From Candidatus Cloacimonadota bacterium (lineage in GTDB: Bacteria; Cloacimonadota; Cloacimonadia; Cloacimonadales; TCS61), in contig DAOWES010000180.1 in assembly GCA_030638385.1 (NCBI GenBank), positions 1-14,578 of the forward strand: 14,578 bases of DNA, read 5' to 3'. This document shows, one piece after another, positions 1 through 7,135 of this stretch; positions within the stretch are counted from its first letter, which is position 1; every line of letters begins with the position of its first letter. The position numbers and the translations under genes are program-made. The notes below the pieces were generated by a model. It was not told the DNA's origin and did no database searches. It saw nothing but the letters and a program-made list of their open reading frames with translations.

Positions 1-1269
1 AATGGGAAAATTGTTCTTGTACGTGTAGATCATAACGTTGCCAAAGAGCATGTAATTAAAGACCCATTCCGAATTGATGTAACTTTCGGAACACTTTTTC
101 ATATTTTATCAAAGGGTGGTAAATTAATTTTAATGAGCCATGTTGGCAGACCGAAAGATAAAAAAAACGGTAAAATTGATATGGATTCTAAATATGATGT
201 TCAACCAATTGTAGAATATTTAGAGAAGAAACTTTACACTAAATTTTTTGTCCCCGATTTTAAGGAAGATCATGAAAACGGTGGGTTTATTGGAATAGAC
301 ACAGCCATCAATTTATCAATAAGACAATTAAAAAGTGGTGAAATAGATGGAATTTACCTTCCAAATTTGCGTTGGTTTAAAGGAGAGCAAGCATCGGGAA
401 TAGAGGCAGAAAAATTTGCAGAACAACTTGCCGGCATTGCTGATGTATATGTAAATGATGCTTTTGGTTCTTGGCAAGCACACACCTCCACTGTTGGCGT
501 AACCGAGCATTTACCTTCTTTTGCCGGCTATCTGATGCAGCATGAGATTGAAGGTCTGGATCAAATTTATAAGCCTGAGCATCCGCTTTTGGCTATTATT
601 GCCGGTTCAAAATTTGATACTAAAATCGGCCCCCTTAATTCATTATTAGAAAAAGTAGATTATTTGATGATGGGCGGTGTAATTTATAATGCCTATCTTT
701 GTGCCAAATATGATATAAGAATAAAAGGCGTGGACGATGAAGAACTTGCTATTGCCAAAGAATTCTTAAAAATTTCCCAACAATATAAAGATAAACTTAT
801 CGAACCACCATTTATCGTTGAGTCTGATACAATTGAAGGAAAATTCGAAGGCAAATATCGTGCAATTGATGTTCGAACTTTACAAAAAGGTGATCAATTA
901 AATTACGTACTGGATATTGATCCTAAATCTTTTGAAGAAGAGGATATCAAAGAGAAAATATTAAAATCTAAAAGTATTTTTGTGAATGCTGTTATGGGGC
1001 TCATGCCACATTTCCAGGAAGGAACCAGTAAATTGTATTCTCTCATTGATGAAAACAAAAATGCCAACAAAATGTATGGAGGTGGAGACACTCTTCAAGA
1101 ATTTAGATCTTTACTGCCGGGAACTTACATCGCAGCTGTCGATGATCCGAAATACTATTTCTTCTCCGGTGGCGGAACTATTCTAAAAGCTATTCACGAA
1201 GGCACTATTACCGGCTTAGCTCCGGTTCAAGCTCTAATCAAAAATGGTGGGAATAAATTCCAAAAATAA
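1..1269 (+). CDS. pgk: Phosphoglycerate kinase, divergent, 5' end outside the window
   Basis: The frame is open from base 1, so the N-terminus is cut off, probably by only about a dozen residues because RVDHN (usually RVDFN) lies at visible residues 8-12. 422 residues are visible, near the normal PGK length. PGK moves a phosphate between 1,3-bisphosphoglycerate and ADP in cytoplasmic glycolysis. Family landmarks are present in order: the R of DPFRI, SHVGRP, NLRWF, VNDAFG, a GSKFDTKI lysine segment, GGGDT and a C-terminal SGGG. Several usually invariant positions differ. NDAFGTAHRAH has become NDAFGSWQAH, one residue shorter and with the substrate arginine lost. WNGPMGVFE has become VNAVMGLMP, losing the G-P and the ribose-binding Glu. 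The fold call is secure; normal kinetics are not. It could be a lineage-specific functional PGK or a paralogue. The next gene has its own ribosome binding site after a terminator. Confidence 0.93.
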   Translation, partial: NGKIVLVRVDHNVAKEHVIKDPFRIDVTFGTLFHILSKGGKLILMSHVGRPKDKKNGKIDMDSKYDVQPIVEYLEKKLYTKFFVPDFKEDHENGGFIGIDTAINLSIRQLKSGEIDGIYLPNLRWFKGEQASGIEAEKFAEQLAGIADVYVNDAFGSWQAHTSTVGVTEHLPSFAGYLMQHEIEGLDQIYKPEHPLLAIIAGSKFDTKIGPLNSLLEKVDYLMMGGVIYNAYLCAKYDIRIKGVDDEELAIAKEFLKISQQYKDKLIEPPFIVESDTIEGKFEGKYRAIDVRTLQKGDQLNYVLDIDPKSFEEEDIKEKILKSKSIFVNAVMGLMPHFQEGTSKLYSLIDENKNANKMYGGGDTLQEFRSLLPGTYIAAVDDPKYYFFSGGGTILKAIHEGTITGLAPVQALIKNGGNKFQK

Positions 1270-1294
1270 AAACTAGTAATAAAATGAATAAGTT

Positions 1295-1330
1295 AGAAAC
1301 TCTGTAGTCAATGCAGAGTTTCTTTATTTC
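1295..1330 (+). terminator. Terminator of pgk
   Basis: A perfect 10-bp stem, AGAAACTCTG (1295-1304) with CAGAGTTTCT (1314-1323), has a 9-base loop and is followed by the T-rich TTATTTC. It lies 25 bases after the pgk stop codon. Confidence 0.85.
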
Positions 1331-1347
1331 AAAATAGGAGATTAATT

Positions 1348-2184
1348 ATGATAGAAACAGGTAAGTATCAAACTCTTGAAATTTCACACCAAGTTGATTT
1401 TGGATTATACCTAAAAGAGCCAAATAGTGCTGATGAAACCACTATCTTGCTTCCCAAAAAAGAGATGCCCAAAGAGTTTGAAATTGGCGATAAAATTGAA
1501 GTTTATATCTACCGCGATTCAGAAGATAGACTAATTGCCACAACTAAAAAAGATATTCCACAAATTGGCGATATTGATGTTTTCGAAGTAGTTTCTGTAG
1601 GTAATATTGGTGCTTTTATGAACTGGGGTCTGACAAAAGACTTGTTCCTACCCTATTCTCAGCAACGTGTGAAAGTGAAAACCGGCAGAAAATACTTAGT
1701 AAATATTTATGTAGATAAATCAGATAGAATTTGCGCAACCACATATGTGGGAAAATATCTTCGTACAGATCATAATTATGAACCGGGTGACAAAATATCC
1801 GGGACAATATTTAGAATTCGAGAAGATCTGGGTGCAATTGTAGCCATTGATAATAAATTTTTGGCATTGCTCCCCTTTGAGCAGATAGAAAATTCATTTA
1901 AAGCCGGTGATGAAATAACCGGTTATGTGGCCCGAGTTTTGGAAGATAATAAAATTGATATGTCCTTGATAAAAGCGGCCTATCTTCAGCAAGATGATGA
2001 TGCTGAATTAATTTTATCTGTAATAAAGGAAAATGATGGCTTTCTGGAAATGAATGACAAAACTCCACCTGATGAGATCAAAAATAAATTTGGACTTAGC
2101 AAAAAAGCATTTAAACGAGCTGTAGGAAAATTATTGAAACAAAACAAAATAGTTTTGGAAAATAACGGTATGCGAATACGGTAA
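1348..2184 (+). CDS. cvfB: CvfB/YitL-family S1 RNA-binding protein
   Basis: The 278-residue product matches the CvfB (YitL) family in length and architecture: consecutive S1-like OB folds at about residues 1-66, 72-132 and 145-207, then a winged-helix domain at about 215-278. Typical segments are LPKKEMPKEFEIGDKIEVYI, the GAFMNWGLTKDLFLPYSQQ block, a third S1 around GDKISGTIFRI and DEITGYVARV, and the winged-helix segment GLSKKAFKRAVGKLLK. Family members bind RNA; in staphylococci CvfB affects virulence gene expression, but the exact role elsewhere is uncertain. The start is the ATG seven bases after an AGGAG box (1336-1340). The gene stands alone behind the pgk terminator and converges on the asparaginase gene. 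Confidence 0.9.
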   Translation: MIETGKYQTLEISHQVDFGLYLKEPNSADETTILLPKKEMPKEFEIGDKIEVYIYRDSEDRLIATTKKDIPQIGDIDVFEVVSVGNIGAFMNWGLTKDLFLPYSQQRVKVKTGRKYLVNIYVDKSDRICATTYVGKYLRTDHNYEPGDKISGTIFRIREDLGAIVAIDNKFLALLPFEQIENSFKAGDEITGYVARVLEDNKIDMSLIKAAYLQQDDDAELILSVIKENDGFLEMNDKTPPDEIKNKFGLSKKAFKRAVGKLLKQNKIVLENNGMRIR

Positions 2185-2284
2185 TGGCTACGAAGAGCAA
2201 AAATCCAGATTATTGGCTGAAGGAATTGATTTTAATGAAAATGATAAAATTAAACTTCAAATATTTCGCTGGGAGATTTCTTGA
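2153..2284 (+). pseudogene. Possible coding remnant overlapping the cvfB 3' end
   Basis: In the +2 frame relative to the window start, an open stretch runs from just after a TAG at 2150 to a TGA at 2282-2284. It reads like real protein toward its end, with segments such as GYEEQKSRLLAEGIDF and KLQIFRWEIS. There is no ATG and no ribosome binding site. It may be the tail of a decayed gene or chance. I do not recognise the family. Confidence 0.25.
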
Positions 2285-2288
2285 GATT

Positions 2289-2331
2289 GAGGCTGAGAGA
2301 ATAGCGGTTAAGAAAGTATTCTCTCAGCCTC
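2289..2331. terminator. Stem-loop between convergent cvfB and asparaginase genes
   Basis: A perfect 15-bp inverted repeat pairs GAGGCTGAGAGAATA (2289-2303) with TATTCTCTCAGCCTC (2317-2331) around a 13-base loop. It sits between two converging genes, so it probably ends transcription from both sides. Neither flank has a good T tract, which is atypical for an intrinsic terminator. Confidence 0.65.
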
Positions 2332-2336
2332 AGCCT

Positions 2337-3317
2337 CTATCTAATATGATTTCTTAAATATTGTTTCACCAATTCAGGATCTTTGTATTTTCCTAATAAA
2401 ACCATTAGCTTTAATCGCATTTTACTACCCTTTAAGTCTCCACCCAATATCACTCCGAGTTTTTCCAGATACAATCCGCCACCCTCATAACCATATTCGG
2501 CTAAAACTCTTCCTGTATGACTACTGGAAACGACTACAATAATAATATCCTTAGCTAATGCTTCTTTTAAGGCCGGTATCATTGTTCGGGGTATATTGCC
2601 TCTGCCAAAAGCCTCAATAACTATCGCTTTGCAGTTATTTTGAATTGATGCATTAATAAATCTTCCATCTAAGCCACTCACACATTTTATCAAATCTACA
2701 TTTACATCCAATTCTGTAGTATAAATCTGATCATGAAAAACAATGTCTCTATAAAAAATAACTTTATCCGGATCAATCGTACCCAAAATACCATAAGCCG
2801 GCGTAATAAACGTATCAGTCTTTCCGGAATCAGATTTCACAACATCTCGAGCAGCATTGATCTCATCATTCAAAACGACCAAAACACCTTTATTATAGGC
2901 TTTCGGATTGGTCGCAACTCGAACAGCTCCCACAATATTTCTTGGCCCATCCAAACCTAATTCCGAACCACTTCGCATGGCAGCGGTCATTATTACCGGT
3001 TTTTTAGTAGTTAGCACTGTATCTAAAAAAAAGCTACTCTCTTCCAAAGTATCTGTTCCATGTGTAATTACGATGCCATCAAAAAATTCAGCTTTCTGTT
3101 CAATTAATTTGGCTAATTCCAGCATCTTTTCCGGTGTCATATAGGGACTGGGAATATTTGTAAATTCATGTAAAACTATCTCAGCGACATCATCTAATTG
3201 TGGAAAAGAATGTAGCATTTCGACCAATTCATTGTTAGACACTACTCCAAACTCTTCATCAAATTTCATAGCGATCGTACCGCCGGTTGTAATAATCAAT
3301 ATCTTCTTCTTTTCCAT
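2337..3317 (-). CDS. L-asparaginase, cytoplasmic
   Basis: Hydrolyses L-asparagine to aspartate and ammonia. The 326-residue product has the full asparaginase signature: TTGGTIA near the N-terminus (nucleophile T14), S57 in NIPSPYM, THGTDTLEE (T88 and D89 of the second triad) and K161 in ARDVVKSDS. The HGTDTLEES segment is closer to type II (AnsB) than type I enzymes, but there is no signal peptide, so it should be cytoplasmic. Length is normal for the family. The ATG is preceded by an AAGGAA box. The gene is monocistronic, convergent with cvfB and divergent from the lipoprotein operon. A glutaminase or Glu-tRNA amidotransferase-like role is less likely given its stand-alone context. Confidence 0.94.
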   Translation of the reverse strand: MEKKKILIITTGGTIAMKFDEEFGVVSNNELVEMLHSFPQLDDVAEIVLHEFTNIPSPYMTPEKMLELAKLIEQKAEFFDGIVITHGTDTLEESSFFLDTVLTTKKPVIMTAAMRSGSELGLDGPRNIVGAVRVATNPKAYNKGVLVVLNDEINAARDVVKSDSGKTDTFITPAYGILGTIDPDKVIFYRDIVFHDQIYTTELDVNVDLIKCVSGLDGRFINASIQNNCKAIVIEAFGRGNIPRTMIPALKEALAKDIIIVVVSSSHTGRVLAEYGYEGGGLYLEKLGVILGGDLKGSKMRLKLMVLLGKYKDPELVKQYLRNHIR

Positions 3318-3353
3318 ATAGATTCCTTCAATGTTATTGTTTTGGAAAAAGTT

Positions 3354-3379
3354 ATTTTAAATTAACTATTTCGTGTCAA
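3354..3379 (-). promoter_or_regulatory. Candidate promoter of the asparaginase gene
   Basis: On the minus strand a perfect TTGACA (3379 down to 3374) lies about 55 bases before the start codon. The best -10-like match is TAAAAT (3359-3354) with a short 14-base spacer; AATAAC fits at 17. The -35 is convincing, the -10 is weak. Confidence 0.4.
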
Positions 3380-3824
3380 GTGCAATTCAGCAAAAGAATT
3401 TTATTTTAAAAAAAGCATCTCTGATAGTTGATATCCTTTCTGTTTTACTATTTTGCTTCGCGTTAATATTATCTCCAATTTGAAAGTATTCGAATCGAAA
3501 ACATTTTTCGACCCTACACTTGACAATTTTATCTGACTAAAGCGTTTTACCATACATAATCTCAGTTTTTTATTGTCTAAGTTTTCTATAACTTCTTGAA
3601 TGATAATAAACTATGAGTTTTCCAACAAAACACTTCATTGTGTTATATGTTTATTTTTCAATAAGTTAACATAAATCGGGGAAATTAGTTATCTGTTAGG
3701 TTTAGTAAATACAATATCTTTTTCTTTATGAAATCAAAGAAGATTGGAACTTGATTTTTGTAAATAATCCGAGTAAATCTAACATATAATAAATACAAAT
3801 TTACTGATTACAGGAGATATATTT
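3380..3824. other. Gene-free intergenic region upstream of the lipoprotein operon
   Basis: About 445 bases between the asparaginase promoter and the first lipoprotein start. I see no credible reading frame or RNA gene. It holds a plus-strand TTGACA at 3520-3525, too far from the lipoprotein gene to be its obvious promoter. A closer candidate is TTGATT with a TATAAT-like TATAAT box near 3785-3790. The region is strongly AT-rich with only short, unconvincing inverted repeats. Confidence 0.5.
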
Positions 3825-4359
3825 ATGAAACAAAATTTAGGCATTATTGGTTTTATTATAGTTATCTTTATAACCGGGTGTACTGCTAGTATATAATGCA
3901 AACTTAGAGCAGCTGATCCAACAAAAAGGTAAAATTCCTCAAACCCGATATATATTATTGGATATCAAGCAGGGTGATAATGAAGTGTTTATTGAGTTCG
4001 TATCTTTGTTGAGGAATAATGATTGGCAACAGGCAGAAAAAATGCTGAATAATTTAGTTACTGAGAAATCACAGCCGGAAGAAATAATAAATCTTTCCAG
4101 TGGTATTTATCATTTTCTCAAAAATGATTATTTTCAGGCATACAAGAAACTGCAAAAGGCAAAAAATACCGAATTTGATTCAATCAGATATTTACTGATA
4201 GGTGATTGTATGGCAGAGATGAACTCTGATCCTATTTCTAAAAATTTCAGTTTTAAAGAGATTGCTCACCAATACCAATTAGCTTTGGATCAGACACATA
4301 ATAAAAATATGAAAGAAATTATTAAGATACATTTAAAATATGCGAGATATGGAGGATAG
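3825..4359 (+). pseudogene. Small helical-repeat lipoprotein gene split by a frameshift
   Basis: An ATG at 3825, after an AGGAG box, starts a classic lipoprotein signal: MKQNLGIIGFIIVIFITGC with lipobox ITGC and Cys19. The frame then stops at a TAA (3894-3896) after CTASI. The frame one base over continues without a stop to the TAG at 4357-4359, beginning YNANLEQLIQQKG and running about 150 residues of helical, TPR-like sequence (DWQQAEKMLNN, NDYFQAYKKLQKA). The break lies in the run AGTATATAATG. Adding one TA unit would give CTASIYNANLEQL and restore one lipoprotein of roughly 175 residues; removing one base also works. So this is either a recent frameshift, a sequence error or, less likely, switching by TA slippage. 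A TTG at 3958 is an unlikely real start because it has no ribosome binding site. Only 3 bases separate it from the next lipoprotein gene. Exact function unknown. Confidence 0.75.
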
Positions 4360-4362
4360 AGT

Positions 4363-5442
4363 ATGAAATTATGTTATAAGCTTCTTGTAATTGTTGGGAT
4401 GGCCTTTTTCTTGTTCGGATGTTCTACTACCAAAATGCTGACAAATCATTTTAATGATAATTGTAATTCTCTGGAATATATTCACGATTCAGAGATTCAA
4501 CCAACTAAAAAAAATGTAGTGGTTTCTCTTGATGACGTTTCCTTAAAAAACGGTGGATTTGCTGATTCTACATCTGTAGAAAAAGGTTCTGCTGGTATTT
4601 TTGAATTACTCTTTTTAGGGAAAAGAGACTATAATTGTCACCTTGGGCAAAATTGTATTAAGGAAAATGTCACTGAATTTGCATATGATTCCTTCTGGGA
4701 AGAGTCAGTTCGGTTCGGTGATTATATTATTAGCAATCAAATGGAAAATGATTCTTTAAAATCAGAATATGATATTTCACTAAGCTTGGATAGTTTAAGT
4801 GTATCAGGACCGTATACAATTATAACCAGTTCAAATGGGTATGTTACCTATACTGTTGAAGAAGCCGGTCCTGCAATAGCTAAAACGTCATTGACTCTTA
4901 ATCTTAATCGTGCAAACGAAATTATTGCTCAGGAAACAATCTTTGCTGAAGAAGTGACGGAATTCCTGAAGAGTAAGAAAAGCAATTCAAGAGGAGAACT
5001 TGTACGAAATTTCTCAATAGCTATGACAGAAGCACTTTCCAAGTGTTTGAAAAAAAATATTACAAAAGCTGTTAAAATTGTAAATTTCTATATTGAAAAT
5101 AATAGTACTGGTACAGAGATAATCGCAAATACGCAGTATGAGAAAATGCAGGAACAAGCAGAAAAAATCAGATCAGACCAGGATGAACGGAAAAGATCAA
5201 TACGTCCGGGATATTATCTTTTCCAAATCAATGATGGCAGGGAATTTGAAGCGAAAATCTGTAAAATAAAAGGTAATAAGATCATTGTTGCTGTTAGCAA
5301 AACAATGATAACAATTTACCGAAAAGCACTTGTTAGTATCATTGATAATGACGCTAATAATGTTACCGAAGAATTACTGGCGCAGAAGATCTCTAACAAG
5401 GTAAACTATAACAATTACGACGAATTTATTGAAATAAAATAA
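4363..5442 (+). CDS. Outer-membrane lipoprotein of unknown function
   Basis: A 359-residue protein with a lipoprotein signal: positively charged start, hydrophobic core, lipobox LFGC with Cys20. The following Ser-Thr (no Asp at +2) is compatible with sorting to the outer membrane. I do not recognise the family. The first 190 mature residues look mixed alpha/beta and contain an extra cysteine pair in YNCHLGQNC. A charged, possibly coiled-coil stretch lies around residues 260-282 (EKMQEQAEKIRSDQDERKRS). A small beta-rich C-terminal segment (GYYLFQINDGREFEAKI, then KIIVAVSKTMITIYR) resembles an SH3/Sm-like fold. The start is the ATG 7 bases after GGAGG (4351-4355), a box that overlaps the end of the preceding lipoprotein gene, so the two are probably translated from one message and may work as a pair. 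Confidence 0.85.
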   Translation: MKLCYKLLVIVGMAFFLFGCSTTKMLTNHFNDNCNSLEYIHDSEIQPTKKNVVVSLDDVSLKNGGFADSTSVEKGSAGIFELLFLGKRDYNCHLGQNCIKENVTEFAYDSFWEESVRFGDYIISNQMENDSLKSEYDISLSLDSLSVSGPYTIITSSNGYVTYTVEEAGPAIAKTSLTLNLNRANEIIAQETIFAEEVTEFLKSKKSNSRGELVRNFSIAMTEALSKCLKKNITKAVKIVNFYIENNSTGTEIIANTQYEKMQEQAEKIRSDQDERKRSIRPGYYLFQINDGREFEAKICKIKGNKIIVAVSKTMITIYRKALVSIIDNDANNVTEELLAQKISNKVNYNNYDEFIEIK

Positions 5443-5455
5443 ATAAAATTATATT

Positions 5456-5497
5456 AAAGGAAACAGGTTCCAACTAGAGTTGGGACCTGTTTCCTTT
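5456..5497. terminator. Long stem-loop terminator of the lipoprotein operon
   Basis: A 20-bp stem (5456-5475 with 5478-5497) has one T-G wobble and a minimal loop. The AAAGGAAACAGG arm pairs with CCTGTTTCCTTT, so the 3' arm itself supplies a T-rich end. It begins 13 bases after the lipoprotein stop codon and could act in both directions. Confidence 0.85.
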
Positions 5498-5511
5498 ATA
5501 CTTCCGTATGC

Positions 5512-5640
5512 TTAATACTCTTCATCTTGGGCTCTCCTTTTTAATCCTGTTTTATTAGATCCCCTTTCGAAGAAATCAGCTACTACACTATTTGGTTTGA
5601 AATATAAAATTAAAAATTCACAATTCTCTCTGAAGCTAAA
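5512..5640 (-). pseudogene. Orphan reading frame, possible gene remnant
   Basis: On the minus strand a frame is open from a TGA at 5643-5641 to a TAA at 5514-5512, 42 codons. Its translation looks protein-like, containing CEFLILYFKPNSVVADF and then ERGSNKTGLKRRAQDEEY. No ATG, GTG or TTG start with a ribosome binding site is visible. It may be the tail of a decayed gene or part of a dispersed intergenic repeat. I do not recognise it. Confidence 0.3.
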
Positions 5641-5665
5641 TCATTTATAAAAAAGGGTGGGGAAT

Positions 5666-5678
5666 GCGTAAATTACGC
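5666..5678. promoter_or_regulatory. Palindrome, candidate operator
   Basis: GCGTAA-A-TTACGC is a perfect inverted repeat of 6-base arms around one base. It is unusually GC-containing for this intergenic stretch and lies 5 bases before a TTGACA box. Its placement suits a transcription factor site controlling the membrane protein gene downstream. Confidence 0.4.
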
Positions 5679-5683
5679 TAGAC

Positions 5684-5727
5684 TTGACAAAGATTTTCAC
5701 TTTTCTGATTTGAACTCAAAATAATAT
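5684..5727 (+). promoter_or_regulatory. Candidate promoter of the Gate-domain gene
   Basis: A perfect TTGACA (5684-5689) is followed at 17 bases only by the poor GATTTG, but a TAATAT lies at 5722-5727, 18 bases before the ATG. The -35 is convincing; the real -10 is uncertain. Confidence 0.4.
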
Positions 5728-5744
5728 TAAAATAGAGGTCATTA

Positions 5745-6875
5745 ATGAAATATCTGAATAAAAGAAAAGTGGAAGCATTTCTTTTCATTGCAACTCTTTC
5801 TATTTTCTTTGGAGTAATCTCGCACTATATGGGAGTGAAGAACATGCTTTCAACAATCATGGCATCTGCTCATGATTTACTGCTAAATACAGTCTTCTAC
5901 TTAATGTCGATAACAGTACTTGCCGGAGCCTTTGGACAATTGCTCATCGAGTTCGGGGTGGTTCGTTTACTGGAAATGGTATTTGCTCCACTAATGAAAC
6001 CATTATTCAAGCTACCCGGAGTAGCTTCTTTGGCAGCTCTTATGACATTTTTCTCCGATAATCCGGCAATCATTAGTTTGGTAGAAGATAAAAACTTCAG
6101 TTCATACTTTAAACGTCATGAACTACTCTCACTCACAAACTTTGGAACTGCCTTTGGCATGGGCCTTATTGTGCTTACATTTATGGCAGGCAAAGGATTT
6201 TTTGGACCTGCTATCATCGGATTTTTAGGTGCCATCGTTGGTGCAATAGTTTCTACTAGATTAATGCAATTTTTAATAAAAGATAAGAAATTGCACAAAA
6301 CATTTTTCCCCTCTATTGCGCATGAAGAAAAAATCAAATTAAAGTCCGAAGGTTCTATTTTCTTACGCTTCATCAATTCCATTTTAGATGGTGGAAAATT
6401 GGGTGTGAATATTGGACTCTCAATAATTCCGGGTGTGCTCATCATTAGCTCTATTATCATGATAATTACTTACGGCCCTGCTGACCCTAGTGTGGGTTAC
6501 CAAGGTCTTGCCTATGAAGGGGTTCCCATTTTGCCAAAAATCGCAAGTTATTTTGGTTGGCTGTTTAAAGCTCTCTTTGGATTTAATTCTCCGGAAGCTA
6601 TCGCCTTTCCAATCACATCATTAGGTGCTGTTGGAGCTGCTTTATCATTGGTTCCTTCATTTTTGGAAAGAGGTATTATCGGTGCAAATGAAATTGCCGT
6701 ATTCACTGCCATGGGAATGTGTTGGAGTGGTTACCTTAGCACGCACACAGCTATGCTAGATTCTCTTGGATACCGCGAACTAACTCCACAAGCACTAACG
6801 TCCCATACTATTGGAGGTATTATTGCCGGAGTTTTCGCTCATTATGCTTATCTATTATTCACTCTTTTTACCTAA
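5745..6875 (+). CDS. Gate-domain (nucleoside-recognition type) integral membrane protein
   Basis: A 376-residue, very hydrophobic inner-membrane protein with about nine or ten transmembrane segments. Two related halves are visible. The first contains a gate-like region (VFYLMSITVLAGAFGQLL) followed by FFSDNPAII near residues 102-110. The second contains NIGLSIIPGVLIISSIIM and the SPEAIAFPITSLGAVGA block near 282-298. This layout fits the Gate/nucleoside-recognition superfamily (as in SpmA/SpmB-like and CD0519/CD1768-type membrane proteins), presumed transporters whose substrates are mostly unknown. The start is supported by AGAGG (5734-5738) six bases before the ATG. It is a single-gene unit with its own promoter region and a strong terminator. 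Nothing nearby reveals the substrate. Confidence 0.75.
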   Translation: MKYLNKRKVEAFLFIATLSIFFGVISHYMGVKNMLSTIMASAHDLLLNTVFYLMSITVLAGAFGQLLIEFGVVRLLEMVFAPLMKPLFKLPGVASLAALMTFFSDNPAIISLVEDKNFSSYFKRHELLSLTNFGTAFGMGLIVLTFMAGKGFFGPAIIGFLGAIVGAIVSTRLMQFLIKDKKLHKTFFPSIAHEEKIKLKSEGSIFLRFINSILDGGKLGVNIGLSIIPGVLIISSIIMIITYGPADPSVGYQGLAYEGVPILPKIASYFGWLFKALFGFNSPEAIAFPITSLGAVGAALSLVPSFLERGIIGANEIAVFTAMGMCWSGYLSTHTAMLDSLGYRELTPQALTSHTIGGIIAGVFAHYAYLLFTLFT

Positions 6876-6902
6876 AACTTAAAACTAAAGCATTAAAAAA
6901 AT

Positions 6903-6934
6903 GATCCCCGAGTTTTCTTGGGGATCTTTTTTTA
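6903..6934 (+). terminator. Rho-independent terminator after the Gate-domain gene
   Basis: GATCCCC (6903-6909) pairs perfectly with GGGGATC (6920-6926) and is followed by seven T residues. An A tract before the left arm means it may also stop minus-strand transcripts coming from the HD-GYP gene. The 200 bases from 6935 to 7135 hold nothing else that I can recognise. Confidence 0.93.
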
Positions 6935-7135
6935 TCCTTCCTAATAAATTGAATTCTCCGATTTAACGGAACATAAATAACTTGGAAAAATTTGATAAGT
7001 ATTTGTAAATATTAGTTGGAACAATTCTTTATAAAGAAAACGATATTGGACACTTGGGTAAAATATCAAAAGTAAAGTAGATTTTGTTTAAATATATAAG
7101 ATTTTGCCAATTCAATAAATAGCCGAAAAATAAAT

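Noticed and set aside
2184..2357. Plus-strand ATG frame overlapping the cvfB stop (TAATG) and running over the asparaginase stop
   Set aside because: It crosses the terminator stem and the 3' end of a convergent gene, and its translation looks unlike a folded protein.
3600..3700. Possible small RNA or hairpin (AACAC...GTGTT and neighbouring repeats) in the long intergenic region
   Set aside because: The stems are only five or so pairs and there is no promoter-terminator arrangement around them.
3958..4359. Independent gene starting at TTG 3958
   Set aside because: There is no ribosome binding site, and the frame continues upstream to join the lipoprotein signal at 3825 if one small indel is allowed.
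5496..5525. Nine-codon minus-strand frame behind a GGAGAG box
   Set aside because: It is too short to judge, runs into the terminator stem, and overlaps a more protein-like frame; the box is probably chance.
6116..6460. Minus-strand frame of 114 codons inside the Gate-domain gene
   Set aside because: It is a mirror of a hydrophobic coding region, without a ribosome binding site or recognisable domain. Similar short frames inside the GH20, 881-residue and pgk genes were dropped for the same reason.
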